Assembly (NCBI GenBank): GCA_043228905.1
Contig: JBHGNT010000001.1
Coordinates: forward strand, 10,292,001-10,356,000
Length of the DNA: 64,000 bases
Direction: 5' to 3'
DNA from: Azolla caroliniana
Lineage: Eukaryota > Polypodiophyta
The first letter of the stretch is position 1; the number at the start of each line of letters is the position of its first letter. The position numbers and the translations under genes were made by a program. The notes under the pieces were generated by a model, which saw only the letters and a program-made list of their open reading frames with translations, was not told where the DNA came from and did no database searches. This document shows, piece after piece, positions 37,307 to 48,225 of the stretch.

Positions 37307-40098
37307 ATCCCACTTAAAAATAGTGTCTGGGATATTGAGTGAGAAATCCTTGCTTAAGTTGCCATGAATTTTGTCGTGTTGGTGAAGGCACAATGTACTC
37401 ACACACACAAGATCTTGATAGAAAAGGGACTTTATTTTAAAGGCTTGAATATAAAGTATATATATTGAGAAAGAAAGAAGTGATGATTTGCAAGGTGTAC
37501 TGTGTAAAATATATAGGGAGATATATATAGTGAGAATTGCAATGGCCACCCATCCCTTGTACTTAATATTCGTGCACCTTTAAATGTAGGATAAGATGTT
37601 GGATCGAATTTCTGTTGAAGCTTCATAGTCACAACATTAGAAGAGCCCATAAAGGGAAATAGGCTTTTTGGGTAGAAACTTGGAAAGATGGGGGTCAATG
37701 TGATAAGAGATGATTTCACTACATGAACATCACATCACATCAAGGGGATGTGCTCTTCTTGTTTGGCGTATCTTTAGGATTCTCAAGCTATATACCCATT
37801 AAAAAGTTGTGCTATTCATTATTTACACGGCTATTCAATATGAAATTATAACAAGAGTTTAAACACAAATAACAAACAGAGAAGCATTTTTAGTGCATGT
37901 TTGGGGTTTTCCTATTCTCACCAAATTTTTAAATAAATATTGGTACCTTGTTAAGAGGAGATGTACATGAAAGTGGTCTCTTTGTTAAGTTGTTTAAAGT
38001 CTCCCTGACCATAATTTTTTGCTACCCCACATTGTGATGAATCATGATTCTACTTTTTGAAGTTCACTTCTTTGTTACAAATATAAGTTCTCTCACTTGT
38101 TGCAAATTTGTGGCATAGCATCCTCAATGTGTTGGAGAGCATTTAATATCTTACTTGTCCAAACTTGACAATATTCTCAACTTATATTTGAAATCTTGAA
38201 TATCTAATATGGCTATAGTAATATGATCTATGAATTTAGGGGAGCAATAGGTTTTAAAAATTGATGGAACCTTGCCTCCAAGACTCGTGTTGCATTGCAT
38301 ATATAATTTATTGAGATGCAAGCATTCTTCATATCAAAGGTCAACTTTGTCATTAAGTTCTTGGGTTGTGGCCCAGAAAAATGTCTACTCCTAGGGACCT
38401 AGGGTTTGAATATTAATTTAATCAATCGGAAAGAGTAACAAGAAGACTAATGTTATAAGAGAAAACAAATATGACGTTCCTTTTGGCTACAATATCCTTC
38501 CCCCACCAACTTGTTTCTCTCCTTGTAGATTGATCAAGGGGAAGGTTTTGGATATGATACGAGTTCTGCATTTTTTAAAACAAATTTGAGAGTTGAACAA
38601 TGGACATGAGCTCACATATAAAGGAGAAGGTTTTGGCACATCAATTCACGACTCTTTTAAGGGTGATGAATTCTTTCAAAATACATAACATTTCCTTCCT
38701 CAAGTAGAGACGTTTTTATATGTTTTAATTTAATTAAAATGCTATGTATTTGACTTTCATGTTGGAAAATGTTCAATTTCAAAATGAATTTTCTCATCTT
38801 TCTAATTAAAGAACAAGTGACATAAATTTTGGGCACTTGTAAAAAACAAATATTAAGAAACATTTGTATATGCACACTCTAGATACAAATTGGAACCCCT
38901 CCAAAACTTTATTTAAAATTTTGCTGTTAACAAACTGGCCTACATTTTTTGGGAAGACCAAAATCCTCATTGACAATTTACCATGATTTCAAATGCAATC
39001 AAAACCAGTAAACCATTCAATCTTTCAACCAGAGCTAGCAATAACCCACCATAAAGATATTTTTAAGCGGTCTCCACATCTCAACTTTGATATAATAAAA
39101 TACTCCATTTCTTCCTATTATTCTCATTGCAAGATTTCTTTTAGATGTATTTTATTGTTTACTTTCTTTTCTCCCTGGATGTAACGTGTTAAAAAACATG
39201 CCTATATGCAAGCACAAAGCCTACTGCCAACTCTGGAATATGCTAAATTCCATTGAAAATCAGTGAAATCCAAATATGTAATAGCATTCCACTCCCCCTT
39301 CGTTTACATATGCAGATGGATGGCAAACATTAACAAGGTTCGAGCCATCATAGATGTACTAACCAATTGATACTAAAAAAGAGACATAATTTTCTGGCTG
39401 CATAAGAGCCAATTACAAAATGTTCAAATCAAATGTTTTACAAGGAATTCAAGCCACATGACAAGTATATAACAGCAAATATAGGATGATGGTAAACCAT
39501 TAATAGATAATGTGGAACCAAACTAGGAAATGATAGTAGCAAATGGTATAAATGATAATATGAACTTTATAAAAACACTACCTATATATGCCGCATTACA
39601 CCAAGCCAAACATGTACCACCTGAGAAAGAATATTCAGTCAAATGCCACCCCAACCTTCAGCAAAAATTTCAAGGTGTCCCCATTGTGTCATAAGGCTCA
39701 AAAACTCATTAATGATGAATAGGAACCTTGAAATAGTTTTAGTACGGCCTTTATAATAGTCAGTGCTTGGGCATAAGAAAAATAACAATCTTAGAACTGT
39801 AAATTTAGAGCTAATAACTGGGTAGACATTATGATTGTCGAAATTAGACATCCAGATCAAGATGCTATTTCATCTTCTTGACGAAATGTACATTAAATGA
39901 GTTTCCTACCAAAGTTCTGGCATCACTTGATTATAAACGTCAAAGGTGACTAGCCACAATTTCAAAGCATGAAGGAAGAATTTATTCAGCAAAAGGTGAA
40001 CAAAACCCAACAGATGTGACTTCAAAACTTTCCAGCTTATTTTGAGAAGTTGGTGTAATGTTATTTTCATCAATAGCTACCCAAACATTGGCTTATGA
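37307..40098. other. gene-free stretch between PLATZ and ATP synthase gamma
   Basis: The first part is likely PLATZ 3' UTR and the last part the 3' UTR of the minus-strand ATP synthase gene. The remainder has only short frames. I see no element signature. Confidence 0.45.
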
Positions 40099-42907
40099 TT
40101 AACCCTCCAGAGCTGCGGCACCGGATATAATCTCAGTAAGCTCAGTTGTAATTGAGGCTTGGCGAGATCTGCATTAATGAACAAGGGACATAAGGAATTT
40201 TATAAACAGAATCAAACTTACTAAGATGTAAGAACTTTCTCATAGAAAAAAACTTTGCAAAGTCCAACCTGTTGTATTTGAGAGTGAGCTTCTCCAACAT
40301 TTCAGTTGCATTCCTTGTCGAGCTATCCATTGCAGACATACGAGCACCTTGCTCACTGCAAGCATTCTCCAAGGAAGCATTGAAAAGCATCTATATAGCA
40401 TCACAATCGGACAGAAACAGCTGGAACAGTCAGCGTTCATTCCAATAATTATGTGAATATGAACCAAGATATTAACTCAAGTTAAACCTAAAAGAATACA
40501 GAATGTTGCAAGCACTTAACATGGGTTTTTCCAGAAAAGAACAATTAAATTATATTTTGGGAATCTCAATCAATAGTCCAAGGAGATAATATTTCAAGAA
40601 CATCCACTATGGCACTTGAGACCTTGAGAAAGAAAGAAATTCAACTAGATCAAAAGGACAATTAGACCATGGAAAAGAAATTACAGCAGAAACTTGTTGG
40701 GCATTTATAAAAAAAGCTTTAAAAGGAATTAGAATATGCTCAACATTCACAAACTTAACATGAGGACATTCCAGGAAGCTAATGTAGGATTTTTTGGCTT
40801 TTCATATTCCACTTGCAAGTAAATGTAAATCGGTGAACCAAAACTTTTAAACATAAAAATAAAAATAAAAAAAACTTCACATAACCTGTTAATTGTGAAG
40901 AAAATTGGAAAAGTGTATACACATGAGTGTCCATGTATGTATGTAGATTCACACAAATGTTTCCACCTCATTTTTCTGTGATGGCCCTATGAGGACTTTT
41001 TCAGAAGTCATTTGAGTTGGAGTTAGGAGAGCTAAGCTTATGATAAGCAAATCTAATCTTTTTCTAAGATTCCCAACAAATAATTCAGGCCATTGAATTA
41101 TTTGTTGTCAATGTCTTGAAAGAACATGAACACCAAATTCCTCTCAAGCTAAGGACATGCTTCGAATTCACTAGCAACATTACAAATTCCTACCATTGAA
41201 ATTGTTCCGTAGTGATGATGTCTTCAGAGAAAATAGAAAACCAAGTTCCCTAACAGCCAAGATATTTCTTAGTGCTGATATTTTAAGAGAAAAATGTATG
41301 CCCAGCTCCATCTCAGGCTACAAAAACGCATAACTTCCATACCTCATTTTGCTTCTAGTTTGGAGATTATGATTGATATTATCAAACAACATGGCCAACC
41401 ATACATTACCAAAAAGTACTAAAACACCAAATAACATTCTTTGATAAACAAGAGAAGACTCTGAAAAATACTTACAGCAGAAAATTGGAACTCAGTCAGG
41501 TTCTGTAGCACTTCCTCTTTGCTATCAGCACCTTCTATTTCATAAGATTCTAATTGGCTAACCTTACCACCACTTTCTGACTCTTTTGCCAACACCTGTT
41601 GCAATAAATGCCACATTAAGAATACTAACACTAACATATGCACAAGGAAACACTCTGAAAAGCCCGCATTTTCCTTTATTGTTCTAATTTTTTTTTCGGT
41701 CAATCAACTTCAAGAATTTAGCAACCTCTCTAAAAGTTATTAGCGGTATTTGAGCAACTATATGGTCAATTCATCCCATTTCTCAATTATAAATGCTATT
41801 TGGGCCAGTATACACTCAGTCGCCTTTGTCTCTCTTGAGAGGGCGAACTGAAGAAATAAAGAAAAACTCAGGGGTATTTCAGAGTTGATCCCTACTATAT
41901 AATCAACAACCAGCAAATTGGAATAAATAATTCTAACCTCCGGAGACAGAATAGTCGCAATAGATGGTTGGAAGGAAACAACAGACGCAAACTTATTGTA
42001 GACCAGCCTAATTGTGTCAAACTCAACATTCTTCAGTATCTCATCAGCAATCATGGATGTCTGCAAAAATTACATAAACCACACAATAAATATTTCCCAC
42101 CATACAATGTTTCTATTGGTTTAAAAACAATAAATATCCAGCCATGTATCCTTGCCTGCATATAACTGATTGGCAACTTTTGTGTTTCTGTGATTACCAT
42201 ATGAATGCTTTTCTTGGAATCACGTTGTAATTGTGCCTTACCTTTCTCACCAATCATAATATATTTTGTAGGCTCCTCAGAATCTGGTTAATGGAAATTG
42301 AGGAAATAAATACTGAGATTATACCGTTTTGAAGTTTTATGTTTCAAATCTACATATGATGATATGTTGGTGAAATGATACATCCACATGCAAGTATGAA
42401 GAATCTCAGAATACATACCATCGATCAACTTCTTAATACATTTGCTATACTTCACAACACCAGAATTGATTCCACCACAGAGACCCCTATCACTGGAGAT
42501 TGCAAGAATCACATTCTTTTTTGAATCAATCTCTGTTCAAAATTCATATCAAAAAATTTTAAAATCTCTAATTCAATATCCACAATCTCGGTCATAAAAC
42601 TTCAAAGTAAATTGGTATGCACCAGGATGATCGCCAATCAAGGCCACAAATGGTTGCCAGAAGCCTCTTGAACTCTCGGTCTTTGATTGGATTCCCCTAA
42701 GTTTAGATGCTGCAACCATCTTCATGGCCTTTGTGATTTTCTGAATACTTTTAACACTTTTCATCCTATTGCGTACTGTAAATAAATGGCCCACCCTTAG
42801 AACAAAGAAGTTAAAGCTCAATTGGCCAGTTTAGCCAACCCTTCCACGATCACCAGAATATTGAAACTGTCGAAAAAATGCAACTTACCAATTTGAGAGG
42901 ATGCCAT
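40099..42907 (-). CDS. ATPC: mitochondrial F1Fo ATP synthase gamma subunit, eight coding exons
   Basis: Central-stalk subunit of the mitochondrial ATP synthase. Minus-strand exons: 42907-42889, 42775-42623, 42532-42419, 42283-42156, 42060-41938, 41595-41476, 40390-40269, 40168-40099; total 849 nt, 282 aa, all junctions in phase. Landmarks: the N-terminal helix [66 protein letters not shown], and the C-terminal helix [16 protein letters not shown]. The intron 42061-42155 begins with GC and ends with AG. The start is uncertain: ATG at 42907 gives MASSQIV and no mitochondrial presequence, an in-frame ATG at 42940 adds 11 residues, and a true presequence exon could lie between 43 and 44.8 kb though I could not find one. 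The chloroplast paralog is excluded because its extra regulatory loop is absent. Confidence 0.92.
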
Positions 42908-42940
42908 TATTGCTCCAAATGTAGCTGAAACCTGGATCAT

Positions 42941-44880
42941 TTGAATCTTTAATTTTCCCTTCTCTCTTCTCTCTCCAATCCATGTTATTTTCTTCTAGTG
43001 TATGACAGTGTAGTTTTTATTTTATTTTACATTTACAAATTCCAGTGAAATCTTCAAATTAGGCAATATGCTACTGCATGGCTAGTGTACAATAGTTAAG
43101 CACCAAAGGACCGAAACATCAGAGAAGCCACAGAAAGCAAACGTCCAGATCAGCATGTTGTTGGTTCAGCTAACATTGGGTTCTATTGTATTTGGTGGTG
43201 TCTGTGTCTATTTGTAACTTGTGCCTTATACAATAATCTTGAGATCAGTGAGTGGATGACAGAGAGAGCTAAGATAGAGGTGACTTTGCAGCATGAAAAA
43301 GGCTTGTCATATTTGTTTTGTGAACTTAAATTTCCATTTTAGTGGAAGTGAAAGTCATTTAAGACAGCCGGATTCTCCGGGAATCATAGCTTTATTCCTT
43401 TGTGAGTATGCTCAGTTAAGAATAATCTCAAAGTTTCACACCTGGATTTAGACTCCGAAATAAACTTAAATCATTGCCGGTGTTTCTAGGGTTTGGGCTA
43501 AATCTTAATGCTTTATCTGCAAGAATCACATCTTTACTCCTTTGTGAGTATAATTGGGCAAAAATATTTTGGAAACTTCACATCTGGTTTTAGACTCTGA
43601 AATAGGCTCAAATCATTGACTGTGTTCACATCTGGTTTTAGGCTCTGAAATAGGCTAGAATCGCTTTATCTTCTATTAATTATCAATAAAGGAAATATCA
43701 AAAGGGAAGCGAGTCTTTGGTGCCAGTCTCAAGACCACACTAATCAATGTCTAAAAATAAAATTTTGATTTTGCTTTCTCATTCCCTAGCTTAGGTTTGA
43801 CAAATATGGTTCACATGCTTCCAATATCTTTCCATGTAAATTGTGCTTGGTAATCATGTAAACTCTTTGATCTCACCTACTTCGAAGCTGTTGTACATAT
43901 CATGTATGGATATGCAATATGTATGTGTATGTATATGCCTCTGTGTATATGTATAGAGAAATATATATATAAATAGGACTTGGTAGTTTCCTTGTGAAGG
44001 AAAGAAATAGAAGTTTAGTACCCTTCAAATTACAAACTTCATCAATCCATACTTCGAAAACAATACTGAGAACTGCATGCAATGTCAGCAGAGTATGTAG
44101 TTGAGGGATCCATCCGGTTGCTTATTATGCCAATCCAAACTCAATCTCATCTTTTTGAGAGGGATTTTGGAGATTAATTGAGAAATGCATAAAACTTCTG
44201 AAGAAATGTTGACAAAAACCCATTTCTTCTTCATGAGGCCTGAGGTTTGCACTGCAGAACATTGTCTGCGCACCAAAATCCCAGATCAAGAAAGAAACAA
44301 GCTCCTAAGGTAGCCAAATATGACAGATATCGAACAGGAGAAAGGAAATTTGCACCTTCACAAGGAAGAATGAAAATGCAAATATAGGAGGAGGAGGAGG
44401 AAATAAAATGAAAACACCTACATTTTCTTCTAATATAGCAATAAAATCTTCTGAACGGTGAGGAGAAGGATCAAAGCCTAGAACCTGTCGATTCTTCTCA
44501 GACGAAGAGAAGATCTTAGAAGCTAATGAGAGGAAATCTAAACAGGGTAGACAAAAAAATAAAAGCCGCGAACCTGTAGATTCTTCTCGGAAACCGATCA
44601 GAGCGTCAAAGCTATGGAATGAAAAACGAAGCACAGAAGGACGAAGGGAGAAGGAAGACGAAAGGGGTGTGGGGGACGACGACGAATGAATAGGTAGATT
44701 CTCTTCCGACGACAATCGAGGCTTTGTATCTTTGGAATGCAAAAGTATAACAGACAAGGACAAGAAGAAGACAGAAAGACCGACCTGTAGATGCTGTTAG
44801 GACGACGATCGAAGATCCGAGGCTATGGCAGCAGCAGCAGCAGCAGCAGCAGGAAAAGCAGCTCAGAAACCCTAACACGT
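42941..44880 (-). other. upstream and presumed 5' UTR region of the ATP synthase gamma gene
   Basis: There is no coding frame with family support. Three related minus-strand pieces ending ...AC/TAC-AG|GT are found at 44782-44800, 44570-44591 and 44481-44501; the last two share GAACCTGTxGATTCTTCTC on the plus strand. They look like repeated splice donors of alternative untranslated leader exons. Between 43380 and 43680 the phrases 'ggctctgaaatagg' and 'cctttgtgagtat' recur, showing a degenerate internal duplication. Confidence 0.4.
44867..44875 (-). promoter_or_regulatory. telobox upstream of the ATP synthase gamma gene
   Basis: AAACCCTAA on the plus strand, next to a CACGTG G-box-like sequence (44876-44881). 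A GCA-repeat tract at 44828-44851 adjoins it. Teloboxes are known from promoters of plant genes for translation and energy metabolism; transcription here would run leftward. Confidence 0.5.
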
Positions 44881-44887
44881 GGGGCGT

Positions 44888-45170
44888 TAATATATGTATG
44901 TATATCTGTATGTCTGTCTGTGTGTATGTATGCATGCATGTATGTATGTATCTCTGTATGTCTGTCTGTATGTATTTATGTGTGTGTCTGTGTATGTATG
45001 TATGTATGTATGTATGTATGTATGTATGTATGTATGTATGTATGTATGTATGTATGTATGTATGTGTATATGTATATGTGTGTGATGTATGTATGTATGT
45101 ATGTATGTATGTATGTATGTATGTATGTATGTCTGTATGTGTATATGTATATGTGTGTGATGTATGTATG

Positions 45171-45241
<71 letters not shown>

Positions 45242-45270
45242 GTGTGTGTGTGTGTATGTATGTATGCGTG
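44888..45270. repeat. compound TGTA/TATATG microsatellite, about 0.38 kb
   Basis: (ATGT)n dominates 44888-45170, interrupted by TCTG and GTGTGATG pieces; a long (TATATG)n block runs 45174-45240, then (TG)n and (TATG)n. A near copy of 'atgtgtatatgtatatgtgtgtgatg' occurs twice (near 45062 and 45136). Long 'open frames' on both strands here are an artefact of the repeat lacking stops. Length polymorphism is expected. Confidence 0.95.
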
Positions 45271-45849
45271 TATGTCTGTTTTGGCGCATTCGTGTGTGTG
45301 TGGATGGGTGTGGAGAGGGGCGGGCTGTTCAATAATGCTTCCGAGAACCAAAACATAGAGAGAGAGAGAGAGAGAGATTCTATTATCATCTTCGGACGTC
45401 AAATATGACCTATGAGACAAAAAATATTACATTTCATGTAATACATGTGAAAATGAGTAGCGACTCTCAATGTTCGAGAACTTTACCAACGAATGTGTGC
45501 AATCGAAGAGTGCACATTGTGGTTGTGGAGAGAAATTCGTGCAAAGATTGGGTTTGGTCAAAGATATGTGGAAACCATGGTCGAATATGATCAAAGGTAG
45601 AGAAAGAGAGGGAGGGAGGGAGATGAACTCCTCCACCACATACCAAGTCCTGTACATACCACATCACGCGCATGCCTCCCTTCCCTTGCACTTGCCGTTG
45701 ATTCACAAAATCCTCTTGCATCATACTGCCACCTTACTCTATCACTTAGAAGTTTTTGATGATGATAGATCATACACACATTGTTGGCACCATTGACTAT
45801 GGCATGGTTGAGAAGCGAATTGGGCATGATGTCATGAAGAGAACCAACA
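45271..45849. other. gene-free stretch
   Basis: Contains an AG run (45356-45376) and GAGGGAGG purine DNA (45600-45622). No coding or element motif is visible. Confidence 0.4.
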
Positions 45850-46205
45850 CTAGCTTTTAAGTAAGTCTAGTAGGTGTGAGGACCGTAACTTCTTGTCCCA
45901 ACTTGCTAGGTTCTAGTTGATGATCTTTCTTTGCAAGGTCTTGTCACGTGCATTGGCTAAATCTATCACTTGTGGGTAATGCCCTCTTTGTCACTAATGA
46001 GTTCGATGGGAAATCCATAGCAGAGCTAGATGTTTTAGTATAGAGTGGTTGGCAGTTGTAATGTTTTCACTTCAACCCATTTCATGCAATAGTTGATAGG
46101 CAATTATGATGTATTACTTCTAGTTTGGATTGCAACATAAACAAGTTGACAACGTCCATGCCCCATTTGTGAGAGGGTTAAATTGGAGAATGGGTTGATG
46201 AGACC
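45850..46205 (-). pseudogene. decayed Ty3/gypsy integrase fragment
   Basis: Reading the minus strand in shifting frames gives motifs in the order expected for a gypsy integrase core: WGMDVV (start of core), KWVEVKT, YGFPIELISD (second catalytic Asp region), then a stretch ending in ...DKTL and SWDKKL where the alpha-helical end of the core lies. Several stops and frameshifts separate them. The motifs resemble the Tat/Athila side of gypsy more than the chromodomain elements at 58-64 kb. No LTR was found near it. The element is old and inactive. Confidence 0.6.
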
Positions 46206-47100
46206 TACAAGCTGCTAACACTTGTCACATACTTTCCTTAATGAGTGTGCGTCCCTCACACTTTTGAAAGTTTATGTACTATCCAATGATAATCCAAATC
46301 TAGAAGCCCATCAAGGAACAAGACATAAACTAAAATTCTCCATCAAAATTTGATTTTTCAAATTGTGTTTGACATGATGAACATACTCCTTAAGGGAGTG
46401 AAATCTAAAGTTTGCTTTGTATGGTAATTGATTGTGTTCCTTTTAAGTACATATAGTACTAATAGAATTTATACATACATAAAAAATATATATAAATACT
46501 TATAATCTAAATATCAAAATTTAAACAATAAATGGTTCATATATTCTAGTGGTAAACACTAGGTCTTATGTTGATATGTCTTAAGTTGAGTTTATTCTTG
46601 GCCCTATATAATAAAGTATAATTTCGTCATCGTTAACTACGCCCAAGATAATAAGTATTTTGTTGCTGGAATTATTACTTTGATTTTACGTGCTAATTTA
46701 TGATGAATTAAACTTTTGAGGCAAACATCTTTAACCTTTCAACACAATGGAAATTGAATGTAACATATCAATAAACTCTCACAAAGATCATGTAGAGCCA
46801 AGGAAACGTTGAAGGAAAGTAAAAACAAAAAAAACTAATCGAGTGATGAGAGAGAGGAAAAAGGCTTTTAGGACTTCGATCTAAGTGCAATACCTTGTGA
46901 AAATTGGCAAAATAAACATTTTCCCTACCATAGGGATATATGCATGAAGTTATCGATTTCTTTCCCACGGAGTTTCATACTGAAAGAAATGACACGGCTA
47001 TATATTGTATGTGGGCATATCAAAGCCCTACATTTGACAATTTTCCATATTCCATGCATCATAATTTCTAAACCATCATGTGTACATAGGCATCATCAGT
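46206..47100. other. gene-free stretch
   Basis: AT-rich, no supported frame. Part could be further decayed gypsy sequence continuing from the integrase fragment. Confidence 0.4.
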
Positions 47101-47104
47101 ATTA

Positions 47105-47595
47105 CAAAAAACCAAGTGAAAATCAAGACATTACCACATGTTAGGATTGTGAAAACAATGGCATACAATAAAAGCATAGGCCGGACACATCCAACCATGG
47201 TCATTACTGCAATGTAAGCATGGTCATTACCACATATATACATATGGTCATTACCACACATACACAATTTAGAAATTACCACATTTTTTCATGGTCACTA
47301 CCACATATAAGCAACTGTGGCCATTACAACATAAAATCCATGTCCATCTACCACATAACCAAATGAAGATGATTACCACATGCAAGGATTTTGAAAACAA
47401 TGCCATAAAATAAAAGCATGGGCCAAACACATTCAACCATGGCCATTACCACAATGTAAGCATGGTCAATACCATATCTAAGCAATATGGAAATTACCAC
47501 ATTTTTACATGGACACTACCGCAAAAAGCTACTGTGGCCATTGCAACATAAACCATCTCCATCAATACCACAAACATAATGGCATGGACATTATT
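47105..47595. repeat. degenerate two-copy tandem repeat, period about 242 bp
   Basis: Two copies share a series of landmarks: aggattNtgaaaacaatg at 47143 and 47385, an 'aaaagcat(a/g)ggcc' block, 'accatgg(t/c)cattac', and 'ctactg/caactgtggccatt'. The short phrase ATTACCACAT recurs many times within each copy. The array ends next to the EG16 stop codon, so it may overlap that gene's 3' end. Confidence 0.75.
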
Positions 47596-47613
47596 AAGCC
47601 ACCAAAGGTTGTT

Positions 47614-48225
47614 TTATGCAGGTATACGGACATCTTTGTAAGTGCATATATAAGGAGCATCACATCCGATGTATTTACCTGCCCATCGACCCTTATCAAT
47701 ATCACTCGCATTCCAAACCGAAGCATAGAGAAACATCGGCAAACAAGGAAAAGGTTCATCTTCGGATCGATCTACACGGCGGACAACAATGCCATCAATA
47801 AGCCATTCGATGAAATGGGTGGGCACCCATCGGATCTCATACTCGTGGAAATCGGCTGACGAATCGAACCCAAGAGTGTGGATGATTTCTTGGTTACCCA
47901 CACCCTGGGTATAATAGTTGGTTTGAACAATACCCTTGTCTTTACCGAGGAATTCGAAGTCGATCTCATCTTGCGATTTGTCGCCTTCGAGGGAGGAGAG
48001 ATAGAAACTACAGTTGAGGCCAGAGGTGTTTCCGGAAGGGCATTTGATACGGGCACTAAAGGTGCCCATTTCGTATTGCTGAAGAGTTCGCCATCGAGCC
48101 CCACCGATCTCATCGAACCTTATCTCGATTGCATCTTCTTCTTTCTTGTGTTCGCAAACCACGGGATTGTAGTCCACTGCGATTTCATGGATCTTCTTGG
48201 TCGGAATTTGACACCATGACGCCAT
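47614..48225 (-). CDS. EG16: EG16-type GH16 endo-beta-1,4-glucanase, intronless
   Basis: A 203-aa protein from one uninterrupted frame. Glycoside hydrolase family 16 with catalytic motif D-E-I-D-F-E-F at 86-92 (nucleophile Glu87, Asp89, acid/base Glu91), preceded by GARWRT and NTSGLN and followed by FLGKD, FHEYEIRW, IEWLIDG and LYASVWNASD. It starts MASWCQ with no signal peptide and lacks the C-terminal extension and cysteines of XTHs. Those two absences define plant EG16 enzymes, which sit between bacterial licheninases and XTHs and hydrolyse mixed-linkage glucan and xyloglucan; the family is known from poplar and grape and missing in Arabidopsis. Secretion by a leaderless route or a cytosolic role is unresolved. 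The lack of introns is notable because XTH relatives usually have several; a retrocopy is possible, but no poly(A) trace is visible downstream of the stop. Confidence 0.88.
   Translation of the reverse strand: MASWCQIPTKKIHEIAVDYNPVVCEHKKEEDAIEIRFDEIGGARWRTLQQYEMGTFSARIKCPSGNTSGLNCSFYLSSLEGDKSQDEIDFEFLGKDKGIVQTNYYTQGVGNQEIIHTLGFDSSADFHEYEIRWVPTHFIEWLIDGIVVRRVDRSEDEPFPCLPMFLYASVWNASDIDKGRWAGKYIGCDAPYICTYKDVRIPA

Noticed and set aside
42051-42257. Read-through frame across the short ATP synthase gamma intron, suggesting no intron there
   Set aside because: The 95-bp segment has no family similarity, shifts the frame into a stop in the next exon, and removing it restores the conserved alignment exactly.
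44305-44763. 152-codon minus-strand frame upstream of ATP synthase gamma, first thought to be its presequence
   Set aside because: It starts far upstream, is Ser/Phe/Leu-rich without basic presequence character, and does not join the first exon in a phase I could support. It is probably untranslated leader.
44612-45408. Long Tyr/Thr/His-rich and Met/Tyr/Val/Cys-rich frames, up to 225 codons
   Set aside because: They are translations of the TGTA/TATATG microsatellite, open in several frames at once, with no non-repeat domain.
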